The notes under the pieces were generated by a model. The model saw only the letters and a program-made list of their open reading frames with translations, was not told the origin of the DNA and made no database searches. Positions 63,400-64,000 of a stretch of DNA of 64,000 bases are shown piece after piece. A program made the translations under genes and the position numbers. Positions within the stretch are counted from its first letter, which is position 1. The number at the start of each line of letters is the position of its first letter. Location of the stretch: positions 28,425-92,424 of the forward strand of contig JAADJD010000002.1 in NCBI GenBank assembly GCA_013150955.1, read 5' to 3'. This DNA comes from Calditrichota bacterium (GTDB lineage Bacteria > Calditrichota > Calditrichia > RBG-13-44-9 > J042).

Positions 63400-64000
63400 T
63401 GGGGTATGCTTCGGTTAAACGGTGGAGTCGGGGAATTTTGGTGGGGTTGTTGATCTGGGCGCTGGGATGTAGCCCCAAAATTAACAAACAGGCGCTGGGG
63501 CCGGATGAATATTTTGAATATGCCAAGAAAAAATTCGATGATGGCGATTATTTCGAAGCCGCCACTGAATTTACGGTAATCGTATTAAAATTTAGCGGCA
63601 ATCCGGTGGTCGATGATGCCCAGTATTATCTGGCCGAGTCGCATTTTAAAATGAAAGAATATCTGGTGGCCATCGCGGAGTACGAAAAGCTGGTGCAGGA
63701 TTATCCCGAAAGTCCTTACGTGCCGCTGGCCCAGTTTAAGATCGGGATGTCCTATCACAAACTTTCGTTGCGGCCGGAGCTGGATCAGGAATACACCTTA
63801 AAAGCCATCCGCCAATTTCAACGATTCATCGAAGAGTATCCGTACCATGAGTTGAAGAGCAATGCCGAAAAGTTCATTCAGGAATTGCGCGCCAAACTGG
63901 GCAAGAAAAAATTAATGGCCGCGGAGATTTACCGCAAAATGGGGCATTACCCCGCAGCCATCATTTATTACGATATTGTCCTGGAAGAATATTACGATAC
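63396..64000 (+). CDS. bamD: BamD-like outer-membrane assembly lipoprotein (3' end outside window)
   Basis: The first 201 codons of a protein running off the right edge. The signal peptide ends in a lipobox-like WALGC with Cys at residue 25, so it is a lipoprotein. Then TPR-like repeats of BamD/YfiO follow: PDEYFEYAKKKFDDGDYFEAATEF, DDAQYYLAESHFKMKEYLVAIAEYEKLVQDYPES and KAIRQFQRFIEEYPYHE. BamD is part of the complex that inserts beta-barrel proteins in the outer membrane. ATG 63396 has AAGGAG nine bases upstream and overlaps the previous stop codon. Confidence 0.88.
   Translation, partial: MMGYASVKRWSRGILVGLLIWALGCSPKINKQALGPDEYFEYAKKKFDDGDYFEAATEFTVIVLKFSGNPVVDDAQYYLAESHFKMKEYLVAIAEYEKLVQDYPESPYVPLAQFKIGMSYHKLSLRPELDQEYTLKAIRQFQRFIEEYPYHELKSNAEKFIQELRAKLGKKKLMAAEIYRKMGHYPAAIIYYDIVLEEYYD

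Overview
The window looks like a chromosome segment of a Gram-negative, didermic bacterium of the FCB group, most plausibly Calditrichota (Caldithrix-like). This is inferred, not proven. The grounds are several secreted proteins ending in an FPNPFNP-type T9SS-like sorting domain, a GWxTD protein, lipoprotein maturation (Lnt) and outer-membrane assembly (BamD) genes, and many large PAS/GAF hybrid kinases. About 50 genes are supported, with an intact tRNA-Glu and tRNA-Arg.

Layout. 1-5079: the 3' part of a large LVIVD beta-propeller surface protein, then a Tat-signal/T9SS protein and an unrecognised partner. 5080-6740: a gene-free mosaic of short palindromes, tRNA-Glu with two decayed tandem copies, and tRNA-Arg. 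6.7-8.5 kb: ferredoxin and aspartase (minus strand). 9-11.2 kb: ECF sigma, zinc anti-sigma and two LTxxQ (CpxP/Spy-like) periplasmic genes; matching promoter motifs precede both the sigma and the anti-sigma gene. 11.4-20.2 kb: solute-binding protein, dGTPase-like HD protein, DUF3108 protein, lamin-tail surface protein, CdsA and a TPR protein. 20.2-26.0 kb: a palindromic-repeat island with a roughly 263-bp unit made of many hairpins, holding only an AAA/DUF4143 ATPase and a second, divergent copy of the Tat-T9SS plus partner pair. 26.2-38.2 kb: class V aminotransferase, CHASE2 adenylate cyclase, ApgM phosphoglycerate mutase, a gamma-carbonic-anhydrase/hybrid-kinase operon and a 1330-aa hybrid kinase. 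38.5-43.8 kb: TrkA-like protein, a Cys-motif protein, M48 and M16 peptidases and a HisI-like protein lacking its metal ligands. 43.9-50.3 kb: biotin carboxylase, BCCP, methylmalonyl-CoA mutase catalytic subunit, BirA and CoaX. 50.4-64 kb: sensor kinase, phosphoglycolate phosphatase, MutS, GWxTD/TPR protein, HU, RuvX, Gfo/Idh oxidoreductase, Lnt, an unknown protein and the start of BamD.

Working together. The carboxylase, mutase and biotin ligase genes suggest propionyl/methylmalonyl-CoA metabolism, although the carboxyltransferase and B12-binding subunits are not here. The sigma operon looks like an autoregulated envelope-stress module. Lnt and BamD belong to envelope biogenesis.

The most unusual features are the duplicated Tat-T9SS/partner cassette, the hairpin-unit repeats around its second copy, a family of at least nine roughly 170-bp elements with inverted ends that mostly lie just after stop codons (one split by a 220-bp element with perfect 16-bp inverted ends), and the paired ECF promoters. 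All calls come from reading the sequence; no database search was run.
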